Assembly (NCBI GenBank): GCA_958298945.1
Contig: OY282609.1
Location: 61,662,220 to 61,726,219, forward strand
DNA: 64,000 nt
DNA from: Atherix ibis
Taxonomy: Eukaryota; Arthropoda; Insecta; Diptera; Athericidae
Direction of reading: 5' to 3'
The first letter of the stretch is position 1, and each line of letters starts with the position of its first letter. A program made the translations under genes and the position numbers. This document shows positions 24,422-36,014 of this stretch, piece after piece. The notes under the pieces were generated by a model. It worked only from the letters and a program-made list of their open reading frames with translations, searched no databases and was not told where the DNA came from.

Positions 24422-25959
24422 TATGAAGAAACATATCTAGGTCGTTTCCATTTATCCATAAGATATTTATATTATTTTAATTTTTAAAATCTAGAATCCT
24501 CTGAAACAAAAATTTGGTATGCAAAAAAAATGTCCTCTTCACTTTTACATTTATAGAATAACTGAAATTTTATTCCTACATATTATATGCCGTAAACAAA
24601 CGCATACAATGGAATTTTTTATTCACCAATATCCCATTTACCATAAATGTATTTCCGAAAATTAATTTTTTTCATCCTAATTATTAGAATATTTACAAAA
24701 TATTCATAGTGCTTAATTAAATTCATTTAATGTTTATTCACACTTGTATCATGGCAATTTTATAAGAATATCGTGCTTATAATAAGAAATTATTATGCAA
24801 TCAAATTAATATTAATGTGGTAACTTTTTTTGCACTTTTCTAAGGCACAATTTTTTTATTTCTCTTGAAAACTCTTGACTTCTTTTTGGGTCGTTGCGCT
24901 GTTCAATACTCACTTTTACTTACCCTTCGATGTGCCAACACCTAATTTAACATATACAGTTCTATAGAATATAAATTCATTTTTTGTTTATTTCAATATT
25001 AGCTTTTTTATATCAAATTATTATTATTATTATTATTATTATTATAATTTCATGTCCTTAAATCAGAATAGAAGCTCTCCAATATTGGTGCTCTTTTTAA
25101 CATATAAAAAAATATGTAATTGTATACACATTTATTCTAGACAAGTTTTTATTGAATGGAAATTACAAAAAAAAAAATACCAAACACTACTACCACCATC
25201 GCATACTTGTAATATCGTATAACAACATATTTTATTACAAAAATTAGAACTCGTAAATAATTTAGTTGACTATAAATACCTTAAAAGAGAAATTTATCGC
25301 TTTTGGTGCGTGAGTGCGTGCTGCAAAATAACTTTAAATGGAGTGAATAAAAATGAGAATGAAATGCCGTAAATATAATCGATGTGTTGTCCTGAAATCA
25401 TATACCATCGAAGGGGCCCCTTTTAGCATTATTTCTTTAACAAAATACATAATTAATAGCTAACTAAATTTCCTAATAGGCGAAAAAATATGCGCTTTAT
25501 CCTTTGAAACATTTTCATGCATGATAAGCTAATTGGTGTTAAAACAATACTTTTTATGTTTATAAGATTTGAAGAAACAATTTCTATGATTTCGAATCTG
25601 AGTGATTTTTTATAAAGTACCACAAAATATTGTTAAAATAGAATTTTTTCTTCAATATAGGTATACTTAATAAGCAGGCAAAATTTTGATCATTTATTAA
25701 ACAGTTATTGGTGATAATGGAACTTTAAAAAAAATATAGTAATTTTTCACAAATTTTGATTTATTTCTGTAGAGAAAATATTTGATTCTCGAGCAAAATT
25801 TAAAGAAAAGTATGATCATAATTTTTGTTTAGAATGAAATAAATCAAAATTTCAATATTTGAATAAAAAAAAAGCACAAATTCGAAAAACATGCTCTTAC
25901 TTTAAATCCTTGCACTATACTTAAATATACGATTTACCGAAATGACTAGATAGAACTCA
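24422..25959. other. AT-rich stretch without recognised genes
   Basis: No supported coding region. An (ATT)n microsatellite lies at about 25019-25045. Confidence 0.5.
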
Positions 25960-26074
25960 ACAGATGTCACCAACAATTACTTAGACTATAGATATAAAAA
26001 CTGTTAATGCATAATAAACTACTGATATACAGCACAGTACGAGGGTCGTTCAATAAGTCCTTAGAAAAAGATGG

Positions 26075-27198
26075 AAAAAAACTGTTTTTTAAAACTATTA
26101 TTATTTTGTTTTTAACAAAATCTCCTTTTAGCTCTATACACTTTTCCAACCGTTTTTCCAAAATTTTAATCCCGTCCAAAAAATAGGATTCCGGAAGTTC
26201 TGCAAAATACTCATCCGTTTGAGCAATGACGTCCTCGTTGGAAGTGAACCGTCGTCCGCCAAGCCATTTCTTCAGATTGGGGAAAAGAAAATAGTTACTC
26301 GGGGCCAAATCTGGTGAATAAGCGGGATGCTGCAACAATTCCATTCTCAATTCCACAATTTTGGTCATGGAAACAGCGCAGGTGTGCACACGCGCATTGT
26401 CCTGATGCAAGAGGATTTTCTTCTTCTTCAGATGGGGGCGTTTCTCTTTGATTTCCTCGCTCAACCGTTGCAATAACGACGCGTAATACGCTCCTGTTAT
26501 TGTTTTTCCTTTTTCCAAGTAGTCGATAAAAATGATGCCCTGCGAATCCCAAAAGACCGTGGCCATCACCTTGCCGGCCGATGGCCCAGTTTTTGCCTTC
26601 TTCGGAGCCCGTTCACCCTTGAAAATCCACTGTGATGACTGTCTCTTCGTTTCTGGAGTGTAGTAGTGTATCCTACTGGAGTGTAGTAGTGTATGTTCTG
26701 GAGACATATCGACGAAGGAATTCGGCAGGATTGCGATGAAAGAGTGCCAACATAGCCTCAGAGTCCACTACACGATTGCGCTTATTCTCCTCTGAGAGCA
26801 AACGCGGCACCCACTTAGCCGAAATTTTTTTCACAGACAATTTTTCATGCAAAATTGAAGCGACTGTACCTTGTGATATGCCCGTGGCCTCAACTAATTC
26901 GCGCACTTTAATTCGCCGATCGTTCAAAATCAGATCGTGGATTTTGTCGATGATTTCAGGAGTAGACACCTCAACTGGGCGTTCTGAACGATGTTCATCT
27001 TTTGTGGATGAACGGCCACGTTTAAATTCATTCACCCAATTGTAAATCGTCGCAAACACGATTTACAATTGGGTGAATGAATTTAAACACAGGTGCAGAT
27101 GTGCCATGAACTGTATCCAACTCGGCTTTGATTTCTTTCGGGCTTAAGCCTTTCAAATGGAGATGTTTGATAACAGCCCTAAACTCGCTTTTTTCCAT
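26075..27198 (-). pseudogene. family A mariner transposase pseudogene, copy 3
   Basis: It starts MEKSEFRAVIKHLHLKG at 27198. The reading frame is broken at the inverted duplication near 27060. The rearrangement near 26680 replaces the TVDETW block, removing the first catalytic Asp. From 26650 down it is open through LLHQDNARVH, LAPSNYFLF and KRLEKCIELKGD. Here APSD has become APSN, so the third catalytic Asp is also lost. The frame then reads through the terminal repeat. Confidence 0.87.
27021..27087. repeat. perfect 30-bp inverted repeat with 7-base loop
   Basis: The 30 bases at 27021-27050 are the exact reverse complement of 27058-27087, with loop CGCAAAC. The other two family A copies have only the left arm, so the right arm is an inserted inverted duplication inside the transposase sequence. 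Confidence 0.95.
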
Positions 27199-27530
27199 TG
27201 TTATGCACAAATATATGTCGTTAACTTTAATCGACGATAGAAATTAACCTACGCTATGGATCGAGCTGAAATTCTGTCCATACTGCTACTTACAAAAAAA
27301 AAACTAAGAGCGCCGACACTAAGAGCGCAATTTCTCGGATTTTCTAAGGACTTATTGAACGACCCTCGTACTTAAACCCATTTCAACCTACGAACTTGAA
27401 CTTTGGGATTCTACCAATTCGCTTCAAATACAATTCCTTCAATTTAAAATTCTTCGTAAAATTATTGATGCCCCTTTTTTATGTCCACAACAGTATACAC
27501 TGTGGATCTAAATATCCCCTTGATTCTGTA

Positions 27531-28724
27531 CCAGGTGTATGAGCTTAAATCTGCTGTTTGGTCATAGATGACGTGAGTGAACGTATTAAGCTACCATGGG
27601 CACGCCATACCTTTTTTTTATGAGTTTGACATCTGTCAACATTAATCAGTGCACATTGTCAAAAATTTCGTACAACAACATACATGTTTCCTTTGGTAAT
27701 CATGTCTAGTTTTGCGCCATAAAAAGGGTATATGCGGGAAGCGTTGATTTTCTGCTTCAATTTGAAGAAATTGGCTGCCGAATCGCATCGAATGCTTAAG
27801 GGGAGGCCTATGGTGACAGTGCTTTATAGGAAACAACGTGCCGAGATTGGTTTCGTCGGTTCAAAGACGATAATTTTGATTTGTGGGACAAGAAGCGTGA
27901 AAATCGGCCTAGGAAGGTTGAGGACCATCAATTGCAGGCTCTTTTGACGAAGACGATACCCAGTCGCAAGAAATGCTCGCGGAGCAATTGGGTGTTACTC
28001 AACCAGCCATTTCCATGCATCTGCGTGCGATGGGGAAGATTGAAAGGATCGGAAAATGGGTGCCGCATGAATAGAACAATAGGCAGATGGGGTGACGCCA
28101 AAACATATGCGAAATCTTGCTCGCTAGACAAAAAATGAAGTCATTCCTGCATCGGATTGTGACAGGCGATCAAAAGTGGATATATTTCGAGAATCCATAA
28201 CACAAGAAATCGAGAGTTGATCCCGGCCAACCATCAATATCTTCCCCAAGACCAAATTGCTTCGGACGGAAGACGATGCTGCGCGTTTGGTGGGATCAAA
28301 AGGGTATCGTCTACTATAAAATGTTGAAACCTGACAAGCTAATTTTCCCCCACGACAACGCACCATCGCACACGTCAAAAATGATCCGAAACTACTTAGA
28401 GACAGTCAATTGGTAGGTGTTACCCCACCCCGCTTATTCAACAGACCTGGCCCCTTCAGACTGCCACCTGTTTTCGTCGATGGGCCAAGCGCTCGCTGAG
28501 CAGCATTTCGATTCTTACGAAGACCTCCGAAAATGGCTTGATGAGTGGTTTGCCTCGAAAGAGAAGGATTTTTTTGGCGTGGTATCCACAAATTGCCCGA
28601 GAGATGGGAAAAATGTGTAGCTAGCGAGGGTAACTACTTTGAATAAATTTGTTTTTGCTTTCTATGAAAAAAGCATGTGTTATTTTTTAACTAAAAAACA
28701 CCGGATTTAAGCTTATATACCTGG
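27531..28724 (+). mobile_element. Mos1-like mariner, copy 2 (internally deleted)
   Basis: Terminal repeats CCAGGTGTATGAGCTTAAAT and complement, flanked by TA at 27529-27530 and 28725-28726; 1194 bp, about 90 bp shorter than the other copies because of one internal deletion near 28333. It is inserted in the jockey-like remnant J2. Confidence 0.92.
27702..28646 (+). pseudogene. Mos1-like mariner transposase pseudogene, copy 2
   Basis: MSSFAP is followed by a stop at codon 7. Frameshifts follow near 27800 and elsewhere. Recognisable pieces are EALIFCFNLKKLAAESHRML, RFGRKTMLRVWWDQKGIVYY, HDNAPSHTS and APSDCHLFSSMG. A deletion fuses the LKP of the LKPGE motif to DKLIF, removing about 31 codons between the first and second catalytic Asp. 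The stop is at 28644-28646. Confidence 0.88.
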
Positions 28725-28760
28725 TATTTTTGCCTGTTGTAAAAAATTTCATGGCAAGTA

Positions 28761-31064
28761 GAGTACTTCCGGTAGATACTTACTCTTTCTTAAACTATAA
28801 TTTTGAAGTTATTTTAATAATATTGTAAAAACTTTCTATTTATAATAATTGTAGTTAAAGATGTTAATATAAAAAAAAAATTAAAAAAATAATTTTCATT
28901 AGTTTATGTTGGAAATTATAATTTAACAACGCTTTTTCCATAGTTTTAAAAATTAAAAAAAGAAATTATAAATAAATGGTTTTGGAAAACATATTCAATA
29001 TTAAAAAACCTCTTCCAATTTCAAATTGAACAGTTATTATTTCTTTAACTTTGTATTGAATCTAATTTGTTCTCATAATTTAAATGTAATTAGTCATAAT
29101 TCATTACATTCTAATCAATAAAATTATATTTATTAATGGATAAGAGTGCAAATCAATATGCGATAGAAATATCTACATTAGCTCAGAAAGGACGTAGAAT
29201 ATTTTTTTATAATGTCATGGCCTTAATTTTTTTCGCTATTCATCGTCATTTTTGTTAATTTCATATTTCATGTCATTATTGTGTAATTTTTTTTTTTTTT
29301 TTTGGTTTTATGTAAAAGCTTCTTTCAAATAAGCCAGATGAGGTATACGACTATATTTATTCAAATACGATCCTCTCATACTTTATCCTTCTCAATATTG
29401 TAACGTTATGTGTTTTGTTTTCTGCTTGATGAAATTATTCAGTTGTAAGAGGATAAGAAAATGAGAACAGGAAAAGTAATAGAAGGGAGGAAGAATATCA
29501 ACGGATGACATGGAAATTAATTTAATGAGTGCCATATATATCGTGGCAGTGTTGATAGCATTAGACGGCTGCCAACAACTGCTAACTTCGACATTTCGCA
29601 AACTGGAGACCTGGGCCAACAAAGCCACCGCAAACTTAATATAATGAAAAATATATTACTTAAGCAGAGAGACAGAATTTGAAGCTGGTTCACCTTTTGT
29701 CCCCAACCAGGAGGTTTTTTTTCCTATGTAGAATTTTTACAGTGAATTTATTTCTTCGCATTTTTAAATTCATTTTTGGAGAGTTTTTTTGTTTTTTGTT
29801 TATATATTTCCTTTTCTATAATATTTCTTATTTTTACGGCAAAGAGAGTATATATGTAGCAAACTTAAAATGTATTCAGTTTTATATTATATAAAAATGT
29901 TACTGTTATGTTTGTAGCAAATGTTAATGTAAATAAAAAACTGCGAAAAAGTTGAATTTAAAAAATGCTCTTTTTTTTGGGAGAGGGAGTATTTTTAGTA
30001 TTAAAAAATTGTTTTCGGTTTTGTTTTTTTGTATTAAATTATGTAGTGTAGGCATTCTTTTCTTTACTATTTTCACCTTAATACGACTTCTTGGAAATTT
30101 TTTTGGAGTCAACTTGGAGGAGTACAGCATGTCTTAAAATAACAAAGCGTTACATACCAACATTTTTTGCCGAACGATAAGTTCTCTTAAAGTATTTGGC
30201 AAACACTTAATTGGCTTCTCTTTCATTTTAGAATTTTTTTTATTTTCCATCTTCTCGCTACTAATATATACTTGTGATTTATATGTTATTTAATATGAAA
30301 TTTTCGTTTCTTTTATACACGTTCTCACTAATATTAGAAGTTTATAGAAGAATTTCTGGAATTTATTCATTTTGTGTAATATTACCATCACCTTAGTGCC
30401 GAAGTGTCAAAAATATCAGTTTTATTGACCTTTAGATCATTTTCAAAAAAATCTTTTGCCCATCTAATACATGTGAGTACTTTTGCAGAAAACTGTTCTA
30501 TTTTGGTAACAAAATGCTCTAATATTGAATGTTTTGTTTTGTTTAAGGGAATTTTTTAAAGATAATTTGTTCTGCTATTTCATATAAAAAAAAATTAAGT
30601 TCTTGGCCTATCTATATAAAATATAAAACATTTATCAAATTAAATAATAAAAACTTCATGTCAGGAAAAAATAATCACTTGAATATATTACTTAAAATTT
30701 CTAATTTAAAAAGTGCTTAGCAAATATGACACAAAAATAAAAATAACTAACAAATTTAACTAAATTACAATTTGAGTACTTAAGCATTTTTAATGAATTT
30801 TTTTTAAAATAAAATATTGCGTAAATCCATTTTTAATTAGAACAAACATTAAAAAGGAAGAAAAAAAAACCCACTAGTAATAATAAGTAAAAGCACGTCC
30901 GAACCCTTAACTAAATGCTCCCTTAAAAAAATGCTATAAATATACATTAATTATTCACTGTTTTTTAATTGTAAATACTTTTGAAGTTTTATATCAACTT
31001 AACGTAATACGAATGTCCTTTAGAAATGAAACAGAACGCACGTACATAAAGGATTTTCACCATC
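28761..31064. other. AT-rich stretch without recognised genes
   Basis: No supported coding exon or element. A long T-run is at about 29288-29303, and A/T homopolymers are frequent. Confidence 0.5.
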
Positions 31065-31287
31065 AATTTGAAAATGTTTGTAATAATTGAACGTAATTGA
31101 GTGCAGATGCGCTCCTAAGTCCGTGGGTGTCAATAGTTGCTAGTAACATAGAACGGACACACTGTTTCTGTTTAGGATAGGCAATAATTAATACTTGTCC
31201 AAAGGATGGAAGTACGAACACCTGAGCTATGTTTGCTGTTGTAGACACAACAATTTCAAACTCGACAATCCTTAATTTATCTTCATC
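31063..31287 (-). CDS. candidate terminal coding exon of an unknown gene
   Basis: On the minus strand a pyrimidine-rich tract ending TTTTTAG precedes an open frame of about 74 codons reading EDKLRIVEFEIVVSTTANIA and FVLPSFGQVLIIAYPKQKQC, ending LQTFSN and TGA at about 31063. Its composition is less AT-rich than the surroundings and residues are not low-complexity. I do not recognise the protein. It could be the last exon of a host gene, or a transposon remnant I failed to place. No partner exon was identified. Confidence 0.3.
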   Translation of the reverse strand, partial: DEDKLRIVEFEIVVSTTANIAQVFVLPSFGQVLIIAYPKQKQCVRSMLLATIDTHGLRSASALNYVQLLQTFSN

Positions 31288-31721
31288 TAAAAAGAAAATT
31301 AAGTCTGATTAGTTAGAAGAGGACTTTTTATTCGATTTCACTTTACAATGACTAATAAAGAAATAAAATGAGACTGGAAAAGGGCGAGTTTTTTACAATT
31401 GTTTATTCTGTTGTTTCTTGTTTGAATATGTGTTAGTAAAAAAGCAACAACAAAGTAGGCAATTGTAAAAAAAAAACACTATTTCCGTTATATGTTATGT
31501 TACTTAGTAATAATTTAATTATTATAGTAAATAAAAAATTTACAATTTTCTTCTACTATTTTATACATATGTATACTAAGGCATAGTTTAGCCAATAGAG
31601 TACTATGGTGAGGATGTATAGGGTTTTCCAATATGATTTCTAATATGATTTCTAAGTGACGTTTCGGCCATGATCGGGCTTTTTTTCTCTCATTGCATTC
31701 AGTAATGTTTACAATTTCATC

Positions 31722-32790
31722 ATGGAGAGATATATGCAAGAATTACGTTTACAAATCATTCAATTTTATTATTAAAATATTCGTTCTCCAATTGCAACTT
31801 TTCGTGCACTTTTGCCATTTAATGGTTGTAATAATCGGCCAACTGTGCTCGCTATTCGTCGAATTGTTAAAAATTTCGAGCGTACATTTTCTTTACATAA
31901 TATTCAAGTGCCAATAAGACAAAGAACCGCTCGAAGTAATGAAAATATTGCTGCCGTTCAGGCATCAATATTTCATTAATCGAAGAGAACGTCTTGGATT
32001 CCAAGACGTTCCCAAGAATTGGGACTGTCTCAAACCACAACCTGGCGGATTTTGAGAAAGGATTTGGTCTTGCATCCATATAAAATTGTTATCACTCAAG
32101 AACTGAAGCCATTGGACCACTGTAAACGTCGTGAATTTGCTAATTTTGTCTTGGAACAACTTGAAAACGATAACGATTTCTTTAAGAAAATCATCTTCTC
32201 TGATGAGGGTCACTTTCGGTAAATTAACAAAACTGTCGATTTTGGTTCGAAGAAAATCCACAAATTATTCATGAACACCCATTACATTCAACTAAATTGA
32301 CAGTTTGGTGTGGTTTTTGGTCTGGTGGAATCATCGGTCCGTACTTCTTTCGAAATGAAGCTGGTAACACCGTAACTGTCCGTTGGAGAGCGGTATAGAT
32401 GGATGATAACCAACTTTTTTTGGCCGAAATTGGAAGAAGTTGATCTTGACAACATCTGGTTCCAACAAGACGGGGCTACGTGCCACACAGCACGTGCAAC
32501 AACCGAATAATTGCGAGAAAAGTTTGGAGATTCGATTATTTCAAGAAATTGTGACATTGAATGGCCTCCAAGAAGTTGTAATTTAACACCATTAGATTAT
32601 TTCTTGTGGGGTTATTTGACGTCATTGGTCTTTAGGAATTAACCAGACTCTCTTCAAACTTTAGAAGTCAATATTGAACGTGCTATTCATGTTATGTACA
32701 AACAATAGAATACTTTTTGCCACCTTTTATTGCAACGTCAGCACAGCCATTTTGCAGACACATACAACTACTGGATAGGCCTTTACACAA
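31722..32790 (+). pseudogene. DD41D-like transposase remnant, copy 2
   Basis: It starts MERYMQELRLQIIQFYY, then a stop. Pieces in different frames follow: NGCNNRPTVLAIRRIVKNFE, LGLSQTTTWRILRKDL, PLDHCKRREFANFVLEQLEN, IIFSDEGHF, TVWCGFWSGGIIGPYFF and a QQDGATCHTA-like block near 32466. The N-terminal part matches the family at 12610-13340. Many stops and frameshifts are present, and the C-terminus is unrecognisable after about 32700. Confidence 0.75.
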
Positions 32791-32958
32791 AAATTTTATC
32801 TATTTTAAAAAACACATTTAGAAAAACATACACAATTGCAAATTTATAAATTTTTGTATCTTAGATATTCAGTTGCTTTACAAACAAAATTATTTATAAA
32901 AATGGATAAGCTTATACTTATTTATCATAAAATACTTTAGATATCAAATAAAATCAAA

Positions 32959-33627
32959 CCGATATTTGTCAAAATTTAATTTACTCGGTGCTGTGTATGC
33001 TTCCATTTAATGGAGAAATTGCATTTTTTTTTCACGAAATAAATAACAAATAAAAATACGATTAAATTTAATATTAAAAGCTTGTTAAAAAAAATAGAAG
33101 AATAAACTATCGTTATTAAAAACAGTTTTATACACTTTTGCAATTCAGAAAACTTGCATAACGAAAACTAGATGACAGTAGGTGTCATATCCACATAAAA
33201 AAAATCTTTACATAGATATGCACGATGTTCGATTTATCGCCGCTAGGAGTAAATATGACGACATAAAAATACGTGTACATTTAGGGAAAAACAACTTCCC
33301 GATATTTGTCAAAATTAAATTTACTCGGTGCTGGGTATGCTTCCATATAATGGAGAAATTGCATTTTTTTTCACACAAAAAATAGCAAAAAAATACGATT
33401 AAATTTTATATTAAAAACTTGTTAAAAAATAGAAGAATAAACTATCGTTATTAAAGAGAGTTTATTACACTTTTTCAATTTAGAAAATTTGCATAAAGAA
33501 AACTAGATGGTAGTAGGTGTCATATCCACATAAAAAAAATTTTTTTATAGAGATATGCACGACGTTCGATTTATCGCCGCTAGGAGTAAATATGACAACA
33601 TAAAATTACGTGTACATTTAGGGAAAT
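32959..33627. repeat. tandem duplication, two units of about 340 bp
   Basis: The sequence beginning CCGATATTTGTCAAAAT at 32959 recurs at 33299 with few differences and runs to about 33627 (GTGTACATTTAGGGAAA). Both units contain TTCGATTTATCGCCGCTAGG and ACTATCGTTATTAAA. No protein or terminal repeat is visible. Confidence 0.9.
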
Positions 33628-35535
33628 ACGACGAAAGCGTCTATCCAAGTAGCTATTTAATCTAAACATGGGTTAATTGGCAGTGACCGCGAAAAAATAT
33701 GTTTTTAATGGAGTAAAAAATACAAAACTGAAATTTTCTTATTTATAAGCTTAAAATTAATATACAAAATAACAAACTGACATGAGTTGCACAAAAGCAC
33801 TAGTTTATATTTATTCTTTTCATATCATATTGTACACGATCGATTATAAAAATGCCTCCAACAAGATGCTACTCACACTGAACTATTGTGCTTGGTTTAG
33901 TACTTGGTACATAGTAAGTTTTATTTATATTTTTTGTTTTGTTTGAAGATTATACTAAATTATAGTTATAATTATGCATATTACATTTGAAAGAATTATA
34001 GCTTAAGGAAATTTACAAAATGTGCAAAAATTTCCATATCAACAATAATAAATAACATAGCAAGTACTAGTAAATGTTTTCCTCAAATACTACACTTGTA
34101 TTTGAGGAAAACATTTACTCATATTTTTGCACAATATACTCGTACCATCCAAAATCCATTACAACAAATAATACCGAACTTAAATAGCTTACTTCACGTT
34201 TTTCCAAAAAGATTCAAATAAACAAAATCGAGGCCAATTATTTTATGAGATGTTATTATTCATTTGGTTTTGAAAATCGCCCAAGACGCACATTACTTCC
34301 ACGTTTTCCATCAATTTTTATCCAATGAAATTAATTAATGAATCTTTTATTTATTTTTGTACCCAACATAGATTTATTTATTGTAGGAATATTAGTGATT
34401 TGTCTGTATGCATTCCTATAATGCGCGTACTCATATAAGAAGTGCTTATGTTTATCTATTGTGGCGGTATCTATTTTTAGTGTATTTCCTATCCCTTAGA
34501 ACAGTTCGTATTGTATTACATTTGCCAAAATATCCGTTTGCTTTGAACAAATATAAATCAGTACTAACCAAGACAAGGTTTTAGTAAAATAATAAGAACA
34601 ACAAAAGGAGAAATTTTAGGAGTAGTTAAGATAAAACAGCCAAACGGGAGTGGGAGGAGGTAATCATAACATCATTCCATTCTTCCTGAATTTTGTCTGT
34701 TTTTATACTGGCCCCATTTTAGGAGATGACGATAGACTTGATTCATTATTAACATTCATAGACGTACTGTTGCTAAAATGTTGGTTAACTATGCTGTTGT
34801 AGTAAAGTAGTGTGTAAATCTTTTGTTCAAATTGGTTTAGTGTTTGTACTCGTATATAGTAAAATTCGTACTTACTGCATTGCCTTAAATTCAATTGTAC
34901 ACTCATATTAATGTCTATTACTGAATTCTGAAGCTTTTAGAACAATTACAGAAACAGAATAAGCAATAGCTACAATATTATAATATTAGTAGACAAAAAA
35001 TACTATAGACTATAGGCAAATGTATAGTAGAAGATAGAACGGCACTTTGATGTTGTTGATGGCTAAAAACAGACAAAACACAAACAGAACTAATTCGAAC
35101 ATGTGCATGGATTAAATTTTGGATAAACGCTAATTGAGGATTATTTCGTCTGCGAAATCGACATTAATTCAATGTTGGGAAATCTTTTCCTATAATCTTA
35201 AGTAGCATTGTTTAAAGTTTTACTTTAGATTAGATTGTTTACCATTTTATTTCGTCTATTCCCTATTTCCATATTCTATACTATTGTTGCAATCTAAAGT
35301 TTGTCTATAATTTGCATACGATCGTACCATATTCCATCAGCTTTGCCATGGTTAATTTTCATTTTCTAATTCAGAATTACTGACACTAAGACTTTTTATT
35401 CTATTTAAACTTTCTTATCGATAAAATCAATGTTACTTTCCTAAAGTGATGTTAGAATTAATCGGCAATCACCAACAAGGAGATATTTTATCGTAGACAA
35501 CTTTTTCCAATCTTTCTTAAATATGTTCATTTTTG

Positions 35536-35573
<38 letters not shown>

Positions 35574-36012
35574 AAAGCCAAAGACAAAAAAATATCTATT
35601 GACAATGTCAATCGATCGATAATCGCTTTTCAAAGTCATCGTCGCTTTTTAAATAATTGATTTTCTTCTTTAATTTTTGGCAACTTTTTTCCAATTAAAA
35701 AAAAATTACGCAAATTAGATCAATATTATTTTCCATTTGGTTTTAGAATTTTTTATATAATGTGTCAATTTGTAAATGCTATAGTGAATTGTTTGATATA
35801 ATAATTTGTTATAAATTAGTATAAAAAAAAACCACTTTTGTTTATTCGGATCTAATTTTTATATTCTTAAATTTGATCTAAAAACAATTAGCAATTATGA
35901 ATAAAATAACATAGTTACATTTACAACTTTACTTGAATAATCCTACACGTAAATTGTGTTTTTAATAGACATTTCTTAAAAATACAAATGAAATCTTCGC
36001 ATCGATTTTAGA
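33628..36012. other. AT-rich stretch without genes; palindrome and poly-A
   Basis: No supported coding exon. It contains the palindrome at 34069-34119 and a run of 37 A at 35536-35572. Confidence 0.5.
34069..34119. repeat. perfect 22-bp inverted repeat with 7-base loop
   Basis: Bases 34069-34090 are the exact reverse complement of 34098-34119, loop TACACTT. An outer pair, TGTGCAAAAAT at 34021-34031 and its complement at 34123-34133, extends the symmetry imperfectly. Confidence 0.93.
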
Positions 36013-36014
36013 TA

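Larger units (their letters stand above)
26040..27368 (-). mobile_element. mariner family A, copy 3
   Basis: Both terminal repeats (CGAGGGTCGTTCAATAAGTC and complement) are present, flanked by TA at 26038-26039 and 27369-27370; 1329 bp. It is longer than copy 1 because it retains the 3' coding end and has two local rearrangements: a duplicated GAGTGTAGTAGTGTAT near 26657-26695 and a 30-bp inverted duplication at 27021-27087. Confidence 0.93.
25960..28760 (+). pseudogene. jockey-like reverse transcriptase C-terminal fragment (J2), split by two mariners
   Basis: Before 26039 the plus strand reads LLMHNKLLIYSTV. From 27369 it continues in the same frame LKPISTYELELWDSTNS, then LQFKILRKIIDAP. 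A second change of frame near 27485 gives YTVDLNIPLIL up to 27530, where another mariner is inserted. The pattern matches the jockey-clade C-terminal block around YKTILKPIW-YG-LWG. Skipping the family A mariner (26040-27368) with one TA restores the continuous frame, which supports both the identification and the insertion site. It is decayed upstream of 25995. Confidence 0.8.

Noticed and set aside
32959..33627. CRISPR-like or satellite array
   Set aside because: Only two long units with no short regular spacers; better described as a tandem duplication.
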